Origin: Candidatus Pacearchaeota archaeon
Lineage (GTDB): Archaea > Nanobdellota > Nanobdellia > Pacearchaeales > GW2011-AR1
Assembly: GCA_017609285.1 (NCBI GenBank)
Contig: JAFCEE010000005.1
Span: 50,629 to 87,075 of the forward strand
Reading direction: 5' to 3'
Length of the DNA: 36,447 nucleotides
The notes below the pieces were generated by a model. That model was not told where the DNA came from. It worked only from the letters and a program-made list of their open reading frames with translations, and did no database searches. Each line of letters begins with the position of its first letter. The stretch's first letter is position 1. The position numbers and the translations under genes were made by a program. Positions 24,030 through 33,129 of this stretch are shown here, piece by piece.

Positions 24030-25109
24030 ATGGTAAATAAGATAGAGTTAGAAGATTTATTAGAAGAACTGGGGAAAATTAAAGGTAGTCATACTGAACT
24101 TGTCTCAGTATATATTCCTCGTGGTCAGAATATTAATGTTGTAGCGAAACAAATAGAAGAAGAGAAAAGTACAGCAAGTAACATAAAAAGCAAAACTACT
24201 AGGAAAAATGTTATAGATGCTTTAGAAAGCATAAGCAGAGAGTTGAAGAAGTATAAAAAAACACCTGATAATGGTTTGGTTATCTTTTGCGGTAATGTTT
24301 CTGAAAAAGAAGGACAACAAAATATAGAATTATGGGTTTTAGAGCCACCAGAACCTCTTAAAGTTAGAATTTATAGATGCGACAAAGAATTTGTTTTAGG
24401 GCCATTAAAGGAGATGTTGGAAGTAAAAGAAGTTTATGGTTTAGTTGTTATGGATAGAAGAGAGGCTACTCTTGGCTTACTTGAAGGAAAGCAGATTAAA
24501 GTTTTGAGGAAATTGACAAGTGGTGTTCCAGGAAAAACAGAGAAGGGCGGCCAATCAGCTGCTCGATTTAGTAGATTAAGAGAACAGGCAGCTAAAGAGT
24601 TTTATAGGAGAATAGCTGAAAGTATGAAAGAGCTTTATTTTAATATGCCAAAGTTGAAAGGCATAATTATTGGTGGACCAGTCCCAACTAAGGAAGATTT
24701 TATGAAAGAAGGTCAACTCGTGACTAAATTAAAAAACAAGGTTCTTGGACTAAAAGATATTGGACAGACAGATGAATCCGGCTTAACTGATTTAGTTGAG
24801 GCAAGCAAAGATTTACTTTCCAGACAAGAAATTATCCATGAAAAAAAACTTTTGGAGGAGTTTTTTGAATTATTAGGGAAAGGGAAAAAAGCTGCTTATA
24901 AAAAAAGGGATGTGGAAAAAGCTTTAAGATATGGCGCTGTAGAGACATTAATTCTAAGTAAAAAATTAGAAAAGAAAGTAAAGGAAGAATTAGCAAAAAA
25001 AGCTGAAGATATTTCAGCTGAGATAGAGATGGTGAGTGATGAGACAGAAGAAGGAAAACAATTCTTAAATTTGGGTGGCATTGGTGCAATATTGAGATTT
25101 GAAATCTAA
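24030..25109 (+). CDS. prf1: Peptide chain release factor aRF1, short form
   Basis: NIKS (TASNIKSKTTRKN), GGQ (GKTEKGGQSAARFSR), YGAVETLIL, LGGIGAILRF. ATG MVNKIELED at 24030 overlaps the end of valS. Confidence 0.93.
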   Translation: MVNKIELEDLLEELGKIKGSHTELVSVYIPRGQNINVVAKQIEEEKSTASNIKSKTTRKNVIDALESISRELKKYKKTPDNGLVIFCGNVSEKEGQQNIELWVLEPPEPLKVRIYRCDKEFVLGPLKEMLEVKEVYGLVVMDRREATLGLLEGKQIKVLRKLTSGVPGKTEKGGQSAARFSRLREQAAKEFYRRIAESMKELYFNMPKLKGIIIGGPVPTKEDFMKEGQLVTKLKNKVLGLKDIGQTDESGLTDLVEASKDLLSRQEIIHEKKLLEEFFELLGKGKKAAYKKRDVEKALRYGAVETLILSKKLEKKVKEELAKKAEDISAEIEMVSDETEEGKQFLNLGGIGAILRFEI

Positions 25110-25112
25110 AAG

Positions 25113-25544
25113 ATGGAAAAAGTAATGTTCTATAATTTAAGTTTTAAGCATAGGGTAAAAAGGCAACTGAAAAACTTCAGAAGGTATTGTTATATTTCTC
25201 TTTGTAGTTCGGGTGTATTATTTACTCTGCTTTTTATTTTTACGTCTTTATTAAATATATATTATATTCTTTCTTTTATAATGGCTTTTGCAATATCTGC
25301 AACGCTGAACTTTACATTAAATAAGATTTACACCTTTAATTTTTTTAATCCTAAAAGACTTGCTAAACAGTATTATCAGTTTTTTATTGTGAGTTTTTCT
25401 GCGTTTTCTGTTAATATTATTTTGCTTTATATTCTTGTTGAATTTTTTCATTCCTATTATTTAGTAGCTCAATTAACTATTGGCTTAGTTGGCTCACCGA
25501 TACTTTTTATTATTCATAGAAGATTTGTTTTTAGTCATAAGTAG
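25113..25544 (+). CDS. GtrA-like membrane protein
   Basis: 143 aa; about four TM segments; LNFTLNKIYTFNF ... FIIHRRFVFSHK. Confidence 0.75.
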   Translation: MEKVMFYNLSFKHRVKRQLKNFRRYCYISLCSSGVLFTLLFIFTSLLNIYYILSFIMAFAISATLNFTLNKIYTFNFFNPKRLAKQYYQFFIVSFSAFSVNIILLYILVEFFHSYYLVAQLTIGLVGSPILFIIHRRFVFSHK

Positions 25545-25589
25545 CTTGTTTAGGAGTAAATTTATAAACTTTTTACTTCTTGTAGGACA

Positions 25590-26099
25590 ATGAAAACAAG
25601 AGATGGGCTCGGACAAGAAAAAGAGAGGGAATATATGAAAAAAATAGAAGCTGCTTTATTTATTTCTGGCAGGTGGTTGTCTCTTAAAGATTTAATTACT
25701 CTTACAGACATCAATCCTATTTTAATTAGACAACTGGTAGAAAAATTAATTAAGAAATATTCTGGAGATACTGCCTTACAAATTTTAAGTGGGAAGGATA
25801 GGTGGAAAATGGATGTCAAGCTAGGTTATGAGGATATGGTTAATAAGTTGGCTACTGGCTCATCTGAATTTTCAAAAGCAGAGCAAGAAACTTTAGCAGT
25901 AATAGCTTATAAACAGCCCATTAAGCAGTCTGTAGTAATAAAAATTAGAGGAAATAAAGCCTATGATCATATAAAGAAGTTTATTGAGTGCGGGTTAGTA
26001 AAAGGAAAAAAGTCAGGAAGAACTAAAGAACTTACTCTGTCAGAAGATTTCCACAATTATTTTAAATTAGGTAAGAGGGATGAAGCGAATAAGGATTAA
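25590..26099 (+). CDS. scpB: Segregation and condensation protein ScpB
   Basis: 169 aa; KKIEAALFISGRWLSLKDL...SKAEQETLAVIAYKQPIKQSVVIKIRGNKAYDHIKKFIECGLVKG. Confidence 0.9.
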   Translation: MKTRDGLGQEKEREYMKKIEAALFISGRWLSLKDLITLTDINPILIRQLVEKLIKKYSGDTALQILSGKDRWKMDVKLGYEDMVNKLATGSSEFSKAEQETLAVIAYKQPIKQSVVIKIRGNKAYDHIKKFIECGLVKGKKSGRTKELTLSEDFHNYFKLGKRDEANKD

Positions 26100-26102
26100 A
26101 AA

Positions 26103-27344
26103 ATGTTAAGAGAAGTACTAATTTATTTATCAGTTTATATAGGTTTATTTGCAGCTGCTTATTATTTTTTATCTCTTATGAGTTCTAAAAAACATTATAA
26201 AAAAATACCTGAAAAAGACTTGCCAAGAGTTTCTATAATTATTCCAGCTTACAATGAAGAAAAAAGTATAAAAGGCACGGTGATGTCTGCTTTAAATTTA
26301 GATTATCCTAAGGATAAGCTCGAGATTATTGTTATAGATGATGGTTCTGTTGACAAAACATATTCTATAATTAAAAAAATAAGGGATAAAAGACTTAGGG
26401 TTTTTAGGAAAAAAAATAGGGGAAAAGGTGCGGCTCTAAATTATGGTATAAGAAGAGCTAATGGGGAGATTATAGTCACAATGGATGCTGATACTTTTGC
26501 TGAGGAAGACGCTCTTAAAAAAATGGTTTATCATTTTTCTAATCCTAAAGTTATGTGTGTGGCTCCATCTATGGCTATTTATAAACCGAGGAAAATATTA
26601 GAGAGGATTCAACAAATCGAATATCTTATGGGGGTTTTTTTAAGAAAAGCTTTTTCTTCCATGAATGCTATCCATATAACTCCTGGAGCATTTTCTATGT
26701 ATAGAAAAAAATTTTTTGATAAATATGGCTTATTTGATGAAAACAATATTACAGAAGATATGGAGATGTCTTTAAGGATTCAATACAATCATTTTATTGT
26801 AGAGAATAGCGATGAGTCAGTAGTGTATACTAAGGCGCCAAGTACATTTTTGGGCTTGCTTAAACAGAGGAGAAGGTGGTATTATGGCTTAACTAAAAAT
26901 TTATGGCATTATAGAAAGCTTTTTTCAAGAAAATATGGCCAGTTGGGAATGATAGTTTTGCCTGTTGCTGTGGCTTCAATTTTATTTTCGATAATTTTAA
27001 CTTCTTATCTATTTATTAACACTCTTTTAAAAGTTAAAAAGGAGATTATAATGTTTAATAGCATTAATTTTAATTTTTCAAATATTTTTGTTTTTAATAA
27101 GTACATTCTTGAGAGATGGCTTTTCTTGTTTTTTAGTAAACCAATTACTATTTTTTTGATTATTTTCTCTTTGATATTAGTAGCTTACCTGTTTTTTGCT
27201 AAATCAAGAGTTACAAAATATTCTGGTATAAAAATAAGCATTATTTATTTTCTTGCCTTTTTTTATATTCTATTTGCTTTTTGGTGGGTAGTATCTCTGT
27301 TTTATGTTATTTTTGTAAGAAAAATTTCATGGGGAAAACAGTAA
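26103..27344 (+). CDS. Family 2 glycosyltransferase (processive type)
   Basis: 413 aa; VSIIIPAYNEEKSIKGTVMSAL, DDGS, MDADTF, TEDMEMS, QRRRWYYG; C-terminal TMs. Confidence 0.92.
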   Translation: MLREVLIYLSVYIGLFAAAYYFLSLMSSKKHYKKIPEKDLPRVSIIIPAYNEEKSIKGTVMSALNLDYPKDKLEIIVIDDGSVDKTYSIIKKIRDKRLRVFRKKNRGKGAALNYGIRRANGEIIVTMDADTFAEEDALKKMVYHFSNPKVMCVAPSMAIYKPRKILERIQQIEYLMGVFLRKAFSSMNAIHITPGAFSMYRKKFFDKYGLFDENNITEDMEMSLRIQYNHFIVENSDESVVYTKAPSTFLGLLKQRRRWYYGLTKNLWHYRKLFSRKYGQLGMIVLPVAVASILFSIILTSYLFINTLLKVKKEIIMFNSINFNFSNIFVFNKYILERWLFLFFSKPITIFLIIFSLILVAYLFFAKSRVTKYSGIKISIIYFLAFFYILFAFWWVVSLFYVIFVRKISWGKQ

Positions 27345-27377
27345 ATTATAAAAATGTGCGAATTTTGGAATTAAAAA

Positions 27378-28021
27378 TGGTTTCAAGAAAGAGAGAAATT
27401 CCTTTGTTGAGAATATTTCTTGCTTTCCTAATAGCGACTTTCCTTTTCTTAAGTGGATTTTTGGTCGGGTATAGTGTTTCATATTTGAAATATCAAAATA
27501 TCGCATTAAGACAAGATGAAATTAAATATGATTTGCTGAGCCTCGATTTGGAGAGCAAATTTCTTGAAAGTTGTGATAAATCTGTTTTTCAGAGTATATC
27601 TATAAGGTTGGATGAGATGGGCAAAATGTTAAATATTTTAGAAGACAGATTCGGGAAGCTAGATGAAAAAGTAATTGAGCAAAAAAAGAGATATACTCTT
27701 CTAGAGATTCAGCATTTTTTAAATGTAAAGAAATATAAAGAACAATGTAAGCAGAACATATCTGTTATACTCTTTTTTTATTCAAATATAGAACCTTATG
27801 ATAATATGGGTGAAAGAATGGGTTATATTCTCGATACTATAAAAGTTAGAAAAAAGGAAAAAGTTATGATATACTCTATTGACTATGATTTAAAAATAAG
27901 CATAGTTGATATACTTAAGAATGTATATAATGTTACTTCACCAAATACGCTAATTATAGATGAGAAAATTAAATTAGAGTCTGTAGAGAATATAAGGGAA
28001 ATAGAGAAATATCTTGATTGA
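27378..28021 (+). CDS. Membrane-anchored hypothetical protein (possible thioredoxin-like C-terminus)
   Basis: ORF track 27281..28021; likely start MVSRKREIPLLRIFLAFLIATFLFLSGFLVGYSV, because the longer form overlaps the GT gene. Confidence 0.6.
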
Positions 28022-28078
28022 TTATATAAGTTTCCTGTTTAAAGTAAGTTTTATAAATAATTTTCTTCTATAAGTTTT

Positions 28079-29449
28079 ATGAATAAAAAAAAGCTACTCT
28101 TGATTATATTAGTTTTGTTGGTGGCTTTTTTAGTAAGATTATTTCCAATAAGAATTGCTCATTGGTGGGATGAAACAGTATATCTACAAAATGCTGAAGT
28201 ATTGTTTTCAGGAAGAACAAACTATAATGAATTTTCATTTAGGCCACCGTTACTTTCCATATTGTTTTTTCTTGGGTTCTTTATCTGGCACTCTCCAATT
28301 TTAGCAAGCATTTTAACTGCAGCTATTTCAGTTCTTGCACCATTGTTTATATTCCTTATAGGAAAGAAGCTTTATGGCTTTATGACAGGAGCAATTGCTG
28401 GTTTGATAACAGCATTTTCTCCATTTATTATTTTAAATTCTAATTTTCTTTTGACAGATATTCCTGTCGTAAGTCTGATGGCAATATCTTTTTATCTTGT
28501 TTTATTTAATGATAGAAAATTGTTTTTATTCTTATCAGGAATATTTTTTTCACTGGCGATCTTAATGAAATTTACAGCAGTCCTTTTAGCACTGATTTTT
28601 CTGTTTTATTTTTTTATTAAAAAATTCAATTTTAAAAAAATCCTGCTCTTTTCATTTGGAGCATTTTTAATAATTTTTCCTTATTTATTATGGGCACAGA
28701 TACAGTTTGGAAATTTTTTATTACCGTTCATTAAAGGTGCATCAATGGTTTCTGTTAAAAATGAAAGTACTTTATTTTATTTCTTAAATATTTCTCGGGC
28801 CTTTACAATTCTTGTTCCAATAGGTCTGATTTTATGGTTTGTTTTCAGCTTAATTCAAATAAAAAATAAAAAATATGTTAATATTTGGAAGGATTTAATT
28901 ATGCTATTTTGGATAGTTTTATTTTTAGCTTATCTAACTTATACGCCCCATAAAGAATTGAGATATATTTTTCCAATAACAATTCCAATAACAATCTTGG
29001 CATCTCAAGGAATTTTTTTATTTTTCAGTAAATTTAAGAAACAATATAAATATCTTCTAATTGTGTTATTTGCTATCTTTATGTTGATTAATGTAGTTCC
29101 TCGTTTAATATATATTGGGAATTTAGGTCTGATAGACTACACAGAGACAGATGAAATGAAAGCTTCTTTTTACATAAAAGATCAGATGAATTATGACGGA
29201 ATAATTTATTCTAACCATAATTGGCCTGTTTTTGCATATTATTCTGGAGCTAAAACAATTTTAATATGGCCAAATGACGAACGTTTTTATCAAGTTGCTA
29301 AAGAAATAATGAAATACCCCGGGTTATTAATTATTGAAAAGGGAATTCAAAAACATCCTACTACAGAATGGTTGGATGAAAACCCCAAGTTTAATTTTAT
29401 TAAGAGACAAGGAAATATCTTTATTTATAAATATTCTCCAGTATATTGA
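28079..29449 (+). CDS. GT39/ArnT-like membrane glycosyltransferase
   Basis: 456 aa, about 10 TMs; HWWDETVYLQNAEVLFSGR...FRPPLLSILF...ITAFSPFIILNSNFLLTDIPV. Confidence 0.85.
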   Translation: MNKKKLLLIILVLLVAFLVRLFPIRIAHWWDETVYLQNAEVLFSGRTNYNEFSFRPPLLSILFFLGFFIWHSPILASILTAAISVLAPLFIFLIGKKLYGFMTGAIAGLITAFSPFIILNSNFLLTDIPVVSLMAISFYLVLFNDRKLFLFLSGIFFSLAILMKFTAVLLALIFLFYFFIKKFNFKKILLFSFGAFLIIFPYLLWAQIQFGNFLLPFIKGASMVSVKNESTLFYFLNISRAFTILVPIGLILWFVFSLIQIKNKKYVNIWKDLIMLFWIVLFLAYLTYTPHKELRYIFPITIPITILASQGIFLFFSKFKKQYKYLLIVLFAIFMLINVVPRLIYIGNLGLIDYTETDEMKASFYIKDQMNYDGIIYSNHNWPVFAYYSGAKTILIWPNDERFYQVAKEIMKYPGLLIIEKGIQKHPTTEWLDENPKFNFIKRQGNIFIYKYSPVY

Positions 29450-29523
29450 TATTAACTAAATAAATTTTGAATAATATACTAAAGTATAGAAATCAATAAA
29501 AATCTGCGCTTATTTTTTAAAGT

Positions 29524-30366
29524 ATGAGATGTTTTAAATGTGGTAAAAGTGATAGAGAAGTAAAACTTTTAGATGCTATTTCTTGTGGCGAGGTTGTGAA
29601 GATTTGCGAGGAATGTTCGCTGATTGAAAATATACCCATAATAAGAAAGCCCACCACTTCTCAATTAAAGGAAAGTGAAAGAGCCTATACAGTTATAGAA
29701 AGACTTAGAAGAATGGCTGGTTTAAATAAAGAAAAAGAAGAGATTAAAGAGTTGGCTAAAAAAATACAGGATATTACTTTAGATGACTTGAGACATAAAA
29801 GTGAAGAAGGGGAGTTGAAAGAAAAACAAGAATTAGCTAAGAAAAAAAATAAACCTTTAAATTTAATTGATAATTTTCATTGGCATGTTTTGATTTCTAG
29901 GAAAAAGAAAAAATTAACTAGAAAAGAATTGGCTGATTTGTTAGGAGAATCTGCAACTGCAATTAAGATGATTGAAAATAAGGAGATGCCCGATGATCCT
30001 GAAAGGTTAATAAAAAAAATTGAACAGTTTTTTGGTATTAAGTTAAGGAAAGAAGAAGAGAAAAGGGAAGAAGAAAGAATTGAAAAGGCAATAGAGAAGA
30101 GGTTAGAAAAGAAACAAAATGTAGAGATAAAAGAGGGGAATGAAAAAGAGGGAAGGGAAGAGGAGCCTGCAAGAATTTTGAAATTTGATCCCGAAACAAT
30201 AAAAAATCTGACAATAGCTGACCTTAGAAAATTAAAAGAAGAAAAAGCGAAGAAAAAGCAAGATAACATTTCTAATGTAGTATGGCAAGCAGGAAAGGAA
30301 GAAAAAGAAAATAGAAGAAATAAAGGAGATGGATTAATTGGTAATGATATTGAGATTATTGATTAG
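29524..30366 (+). CDS. MBF1-like protein: N-terminal zinc ribbon, HTH (XRE), charged coiled-coil tail
   Basis: 280 aa; MRCFKCGKSDREV...CEEC; NFHWHVLISRKKKKLTRKELADLLGESATAIKMIENKEMPDD. Confidence 0.7.
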   Translation: MRCFKCGKSDREVKLLDAISCGEVVKICEECSLIENIPIIRKPTTSQLKESERAYTVIERLRRMAGLNKEKEEIKELAKKIQDITLDDLRHKSEEGELKEKQELAKKKNKPLNLIDNFHWHVLISRKKKKLTRKELADLLGESATAIKMIENKEMPDDPERLIKKIEQFFGIKLRKEEEKREEERIEKAIEKRLEKKQNVEIKEGNEKEGREEEPARILKFDPETIKNLTIADLRKLKEEKAKKKQDNISNVVWQAGKEEKENRRNKGDGLIGNDIEIID

Positions 30367-30470
30367 AGAAAAATAATAGGGGTTTGTAATGTTAAGTAAA
30401 ATAAATGCTGTTTGAAAAAAAAGATTTAAATTTAGAAAAGATTTAAAAACATAATTCTTTTGTTTCTGAG

Positions 30471-30521
30471 ATGGAAGTTAAATATTTGAAACACCAGGAA
30501 CAAGTTTCTGGATGTCGTTAA
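30471..30521 (+). CDS. Possible 16-aa upstream ORF ahead of rpoL
   Basis: ATG GAA GTT ... CGT TAA (MEVKYLKHQEQVSGCR*); TATA-like ATTTAAAAAC about 25 nt upstream; ends 7 nt before the rpoL ATG. Confidence 0.3.
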   Translation: MEVKYLKHQEQVSGCR

Positions 30522-30528
30522 AATAAAA

Positions 30529-30792
30529 ATGGAGATCAAGTTTTTAAGACGAGAAAAGAACGAGGCTGAAATAGAGATAAGTAATTTAACTATAGCGGAG
30601 ATTTTGAGAGCTTATCTTATCAAAGACGAAAAAGTTAGTTTTGCAGCTTGGAGAAGAGAACACCCCACTAAAAATCCTATTCTGAAAATAAAGACGAAAG
30701 GGAAGACTGTGAGCAAAGCTTTGCAAGATGCTATAGACCAGATAGAAAAAGAGGCTGATTTGCTTGTTAAGAACTTTAAGAAAAGTAAGTGA
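30529..30792 (+). CDS. rpoL: RNA polymerase subunit L (Rpo11)
   Basis: 87 aa; LTIAEILRAYLIKDEKVSFAAWRREHPTKNPILKIKTKGKTVSKALQDAIDQI. Confidence 0.9.
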   Translation: MEIKFLRREKNEAEIEISNLTIAEILRAYLIKDEKVSFAAWRREHPTKNPILKIKTKGKTVSKALQDAIDQIEKEADLLVKNFKKSK

Positions 30793-30840
30793 GTGGAAAG
30801 TAAAGGCAAGATTTATTAATTCTTTTTTATTTTTTTATTA

Positions 30841-31386
30841 ATGTCAACTTATACTAAAGAAGACGGTAAAAAATTTTTGAATCTCGCTAGAGGGGCAATA
30901 GAGGAAGAATTTTCTGGTAAGAAGCCCAAAATATATAGAGAAAAAAAATTTCAGGAGAAAAGAGGAGTTTTTGTTACGCTAAAGAAAAAAGGAGAGTTAA
31001 GAGGCTGCATTGGGTTTCCTTATCCTTCTCTTCCTCTTGCCGAAGCTATAATAAAAGCAGCTAAATCAGCTGCTTTTTCTGACCCAAGGTTTTTTCCCTT
31101 ACAAAAATCTGAGTTAAAGGATATAGAAATTGAAATTTCAATTTTAACTATTCCTGAGGAATGTAAACCAGAAGAAATTGAAATCAGAAAAGATGGTTTA
31201 ATGTGTGAGTATAATAGGAGAAGTGGCTTGCTTTTACCTCAAGTTGCAGTTGAGTGGAAGATGTCAAAGAAGGAATTTTTAGAAGCTTTATGTGAAAAAG
31301 CTGGTTTGCCTAAAAATGAATGGAAAAAACCTGGCTTTAGATTATGGAAGTTTTCTTGCCAAATTTTTTCTGAGAAAAATTTATAA
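30841..31386 (+). CDS. AMMECR1 domain protein
   Basis: 181 aa; RGVFVTLKKKGELRGCIGFPYPSLPLAEAIIKAAKSAAFSDPRFFPL; LLLPQVAVEWKMSKKEFLEALCEKAGL. Confidence 0.95.
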   Translation: MSTYTKEDGKKFLNLARGAIEEEFSGKKPKIYREKKFQEKRGVFVTLKKKGELRGCIGFPYPSLPLAEAIIKAAKSAAFSDPRFFPLQKSELKDIEIEISILTIPEECKPEEIEIRKDGLMCEYNRRSGLLLPQVAVEWKMSKKEFLEALCEKAGLPKNEWKKPGFRLWKFSCQIFSEKNL

Positions 31387-31408
31387 ATGTTCTTTTTATT
31401 AAAATAAT

Positions 31409-31792
31409 ATGGATTCAGCCAAGCATAATTGTGAGTATACTGTCTTTATTCCTATATCTCAATCATCAGTAGATAAGCTAGAAGTTTTTGATGCCATTTT
31501 TGGGGGAGATAAAGGAGACCACGCTCCTCTAGAAGTGATGGCAATTAGTGAGGATAATGATACCGCAAGGATGCTAAATTCTGGTAAAGCGCAAGATAGA
31601 GAAATTCCTGAAAGAGTCAATATAGGAAATACTTTCTACTTCATTCAAGAAATTGGCAAGCAAGTTTATGCTATTTCAGCAGACGGAAAAACCCAGATTC
31701 CCTTAGGAAAAGATTATAATGAATTAAAACCATTTATATTCCATGAATTGGAGTCCATTCTTAAACAATTAAAGGGACATTATAATGTATAA
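31409..31792 (+). CDS. Hypothetical protein
   Basis: 127-aa ORF between AMMECR1 and radB; no family recognised. Confidence 0.55.
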   Translation: MDSAKHNCEYTVFIPISQSSVDKLEVFDAIFGGDKGDHAPLEVMAISEDNDTARMLNSGKAQDREIPERVNIGNTFYFIQEIGKQVYAISADGKTQIPLGKDYNELKPFIFHELESILKQLKGHYNV

Positions 31793-31826
31793 TAATTTTT
31801 ATTAACTTCCTTTTCTTTATTTTTTC

Positions 31827-32570
31827 ATGAAACAAAGAGAAAGAAACAAAATTTCAGCTGGCTCTTATGATTTAAACAGGTTTCTTTATGGCGGTTATGA
31901 AACTGATATAATAACCACTATTTATGGCCCTGCCGGAAGTGGTAAAACAAATTTTTGTTTACTTGCTTCAATTTCACAGGCGAAAAAAGGCAATAAGGTT
32001 TTGTTTATCGATACTGAGGGCGGTTTTTCTGTAGAGAGAGTTAAGCAATTAACCAAAGAACATTATGACGAGGTTTTAAAAAACATAATCCTGCTTAAAG
32101 TAACTAACTTTGATGAGCAGAGACAAGTATTTAAAAGATTATTGAAAGAAATTAAAAGTCGAGGGAAGATTGGCCTAATTGTAGTTGATGGTATGACTAT
32201 GTTATATAGATTAGAGTTAGGAGACGCAATTAAAGACAAAAAAGAAGAGAAAATTAAGAATATAAATAGAGAATTGGCTAAACAGCTTATGATTTTAGCT
32301 AAAATAGCCAGGAATAAAAAAATTCCGGTAATAGCTACAAACCAGGTTTATTCTGACTTTTTGTCAGGAGAAGAAAGAAAAGCAGGAAAAAAACCTGATG
32401 TGAGAATGGTTGGAGGTGACATAATGAAGTATTGGAGTAAATGTATAATTGAATTGCAGACAGAAGGAAAAAGAAAAAAAGCTATTTTAAGAAAACATAG
32501 AAGCTTACCTGAAAAAGAGATAAACTTTATTATTACGAATTCTGGAATTAGGAAAAGAGGATGGATTTGA
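31827..32570 (+). CDS. radB: DNA repair and recombination protein RadB
   Basis: 247 aa; TTIYGPAGSGKTNFCLLASISQAKKGNKVLFIDTEGGFSVERVKQL; IGLIVVDGMTMLYR; IPVIATNQVYSDF. Confidence 0.93.
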   Translation: MKQRERNKISAGSYDLNRFLYGGYETDIITTIYGPAGSGKTNFCLLASISQAKKGNKVLFIDTEGGFSVERVKQLTKEHYDEVLKNIILLKVTNFDEQRQVFKRLLKEIKSRGKIGLIVVDGMTMLYRLELGDAIKDKKEEKIKNINRELAKQLMILAKIARNKKIPVIATNQVYSDFLSGEERKAGKKPDVRMVGGDIMKYWSKCIIELQTEGKRKKAILRKHRSLPEKEINFIITNSGIRKRGWI

Positions 32571-32604
32571 TTAAGTTTTTAAGTTATACTTTCTTTTGAT
32601 TTTT

Positions 32605-33129
32605 ATGAAAAAAGGTAAAATCGGGATTATACTAATCATAGTTTTGATTCTTATTATAGCGGGCTTCAGTATTTTTGAATTAACTATAAGAAAAAGACCA
32701 AAACCTTTTTTTAACCAATATTTTCCTAATTCTGAAAATTTTAGTGAAACTAAAGAATACGAGGATTTTTCTGAGGAATGTAATAATAATGGAGGGGGAG
32801 TTGTTTTAGAGGAAGAAGGGGATATTGTAAAATGTAGTTGTTATGTAATTTCGAGAGATTCTGAAGAGGGCTGTAGTGGAGATTACGAATGTGTTTATGA
32901 TTGCAATTTCTCTAATGCTATAAGTTCGGGGATTTGTGTTTTAGTTAAGACAGACAAGGATTTAGGTAAAGGAATATATACATATGAATATGAGTGTTCA
33001 GAGGAAAAGCCAGGTTTTTGTTCTAATATTCCTATAATAGAACCTGAGTGGGAGATGTTTGGAAGTAAGTTAATAGAAATAGGTCACAAGGAATTTCCTC
33101 AAGAGGAGGAAGAGTTTAGTCCTGTTTAG
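32605..33129 (+). CDS. Cysteine-rich membrane-anchored/exported hypothetical protein
   Basis: N-terminal TM MKKGKIGIILIIVLILIIAGFSIFEL; about 10 Cys in the ectodomain (CNNNGGG, KCSCY, GCSG, ECVYDC, ICV, YECS, FCSN). Confidence 0.65.
   Translation: MKKGKIGIILIIVLILIIAGFSIFELTIRKRPKPFFNQYFPNSENFSETKEYEDFSEECNNNGGGVVLEEEGDIVKCSCYVISRDSEEGCSGDYECVYDCNFSNAISSGICVLVKTDKDLGKGIYTYEYECSEEKPGFCSNIPIIEPEWEMFGSKLIEIGHKEFPQEEEEFSPV

Noticed and set aside
29877-30269. 130-aa minus-strand ORF rich in Ser/Phe
   Set aside because: Antisense to the charged tail of the MBF1-like gene; low-complexity mirror of Lys/Glu codons.
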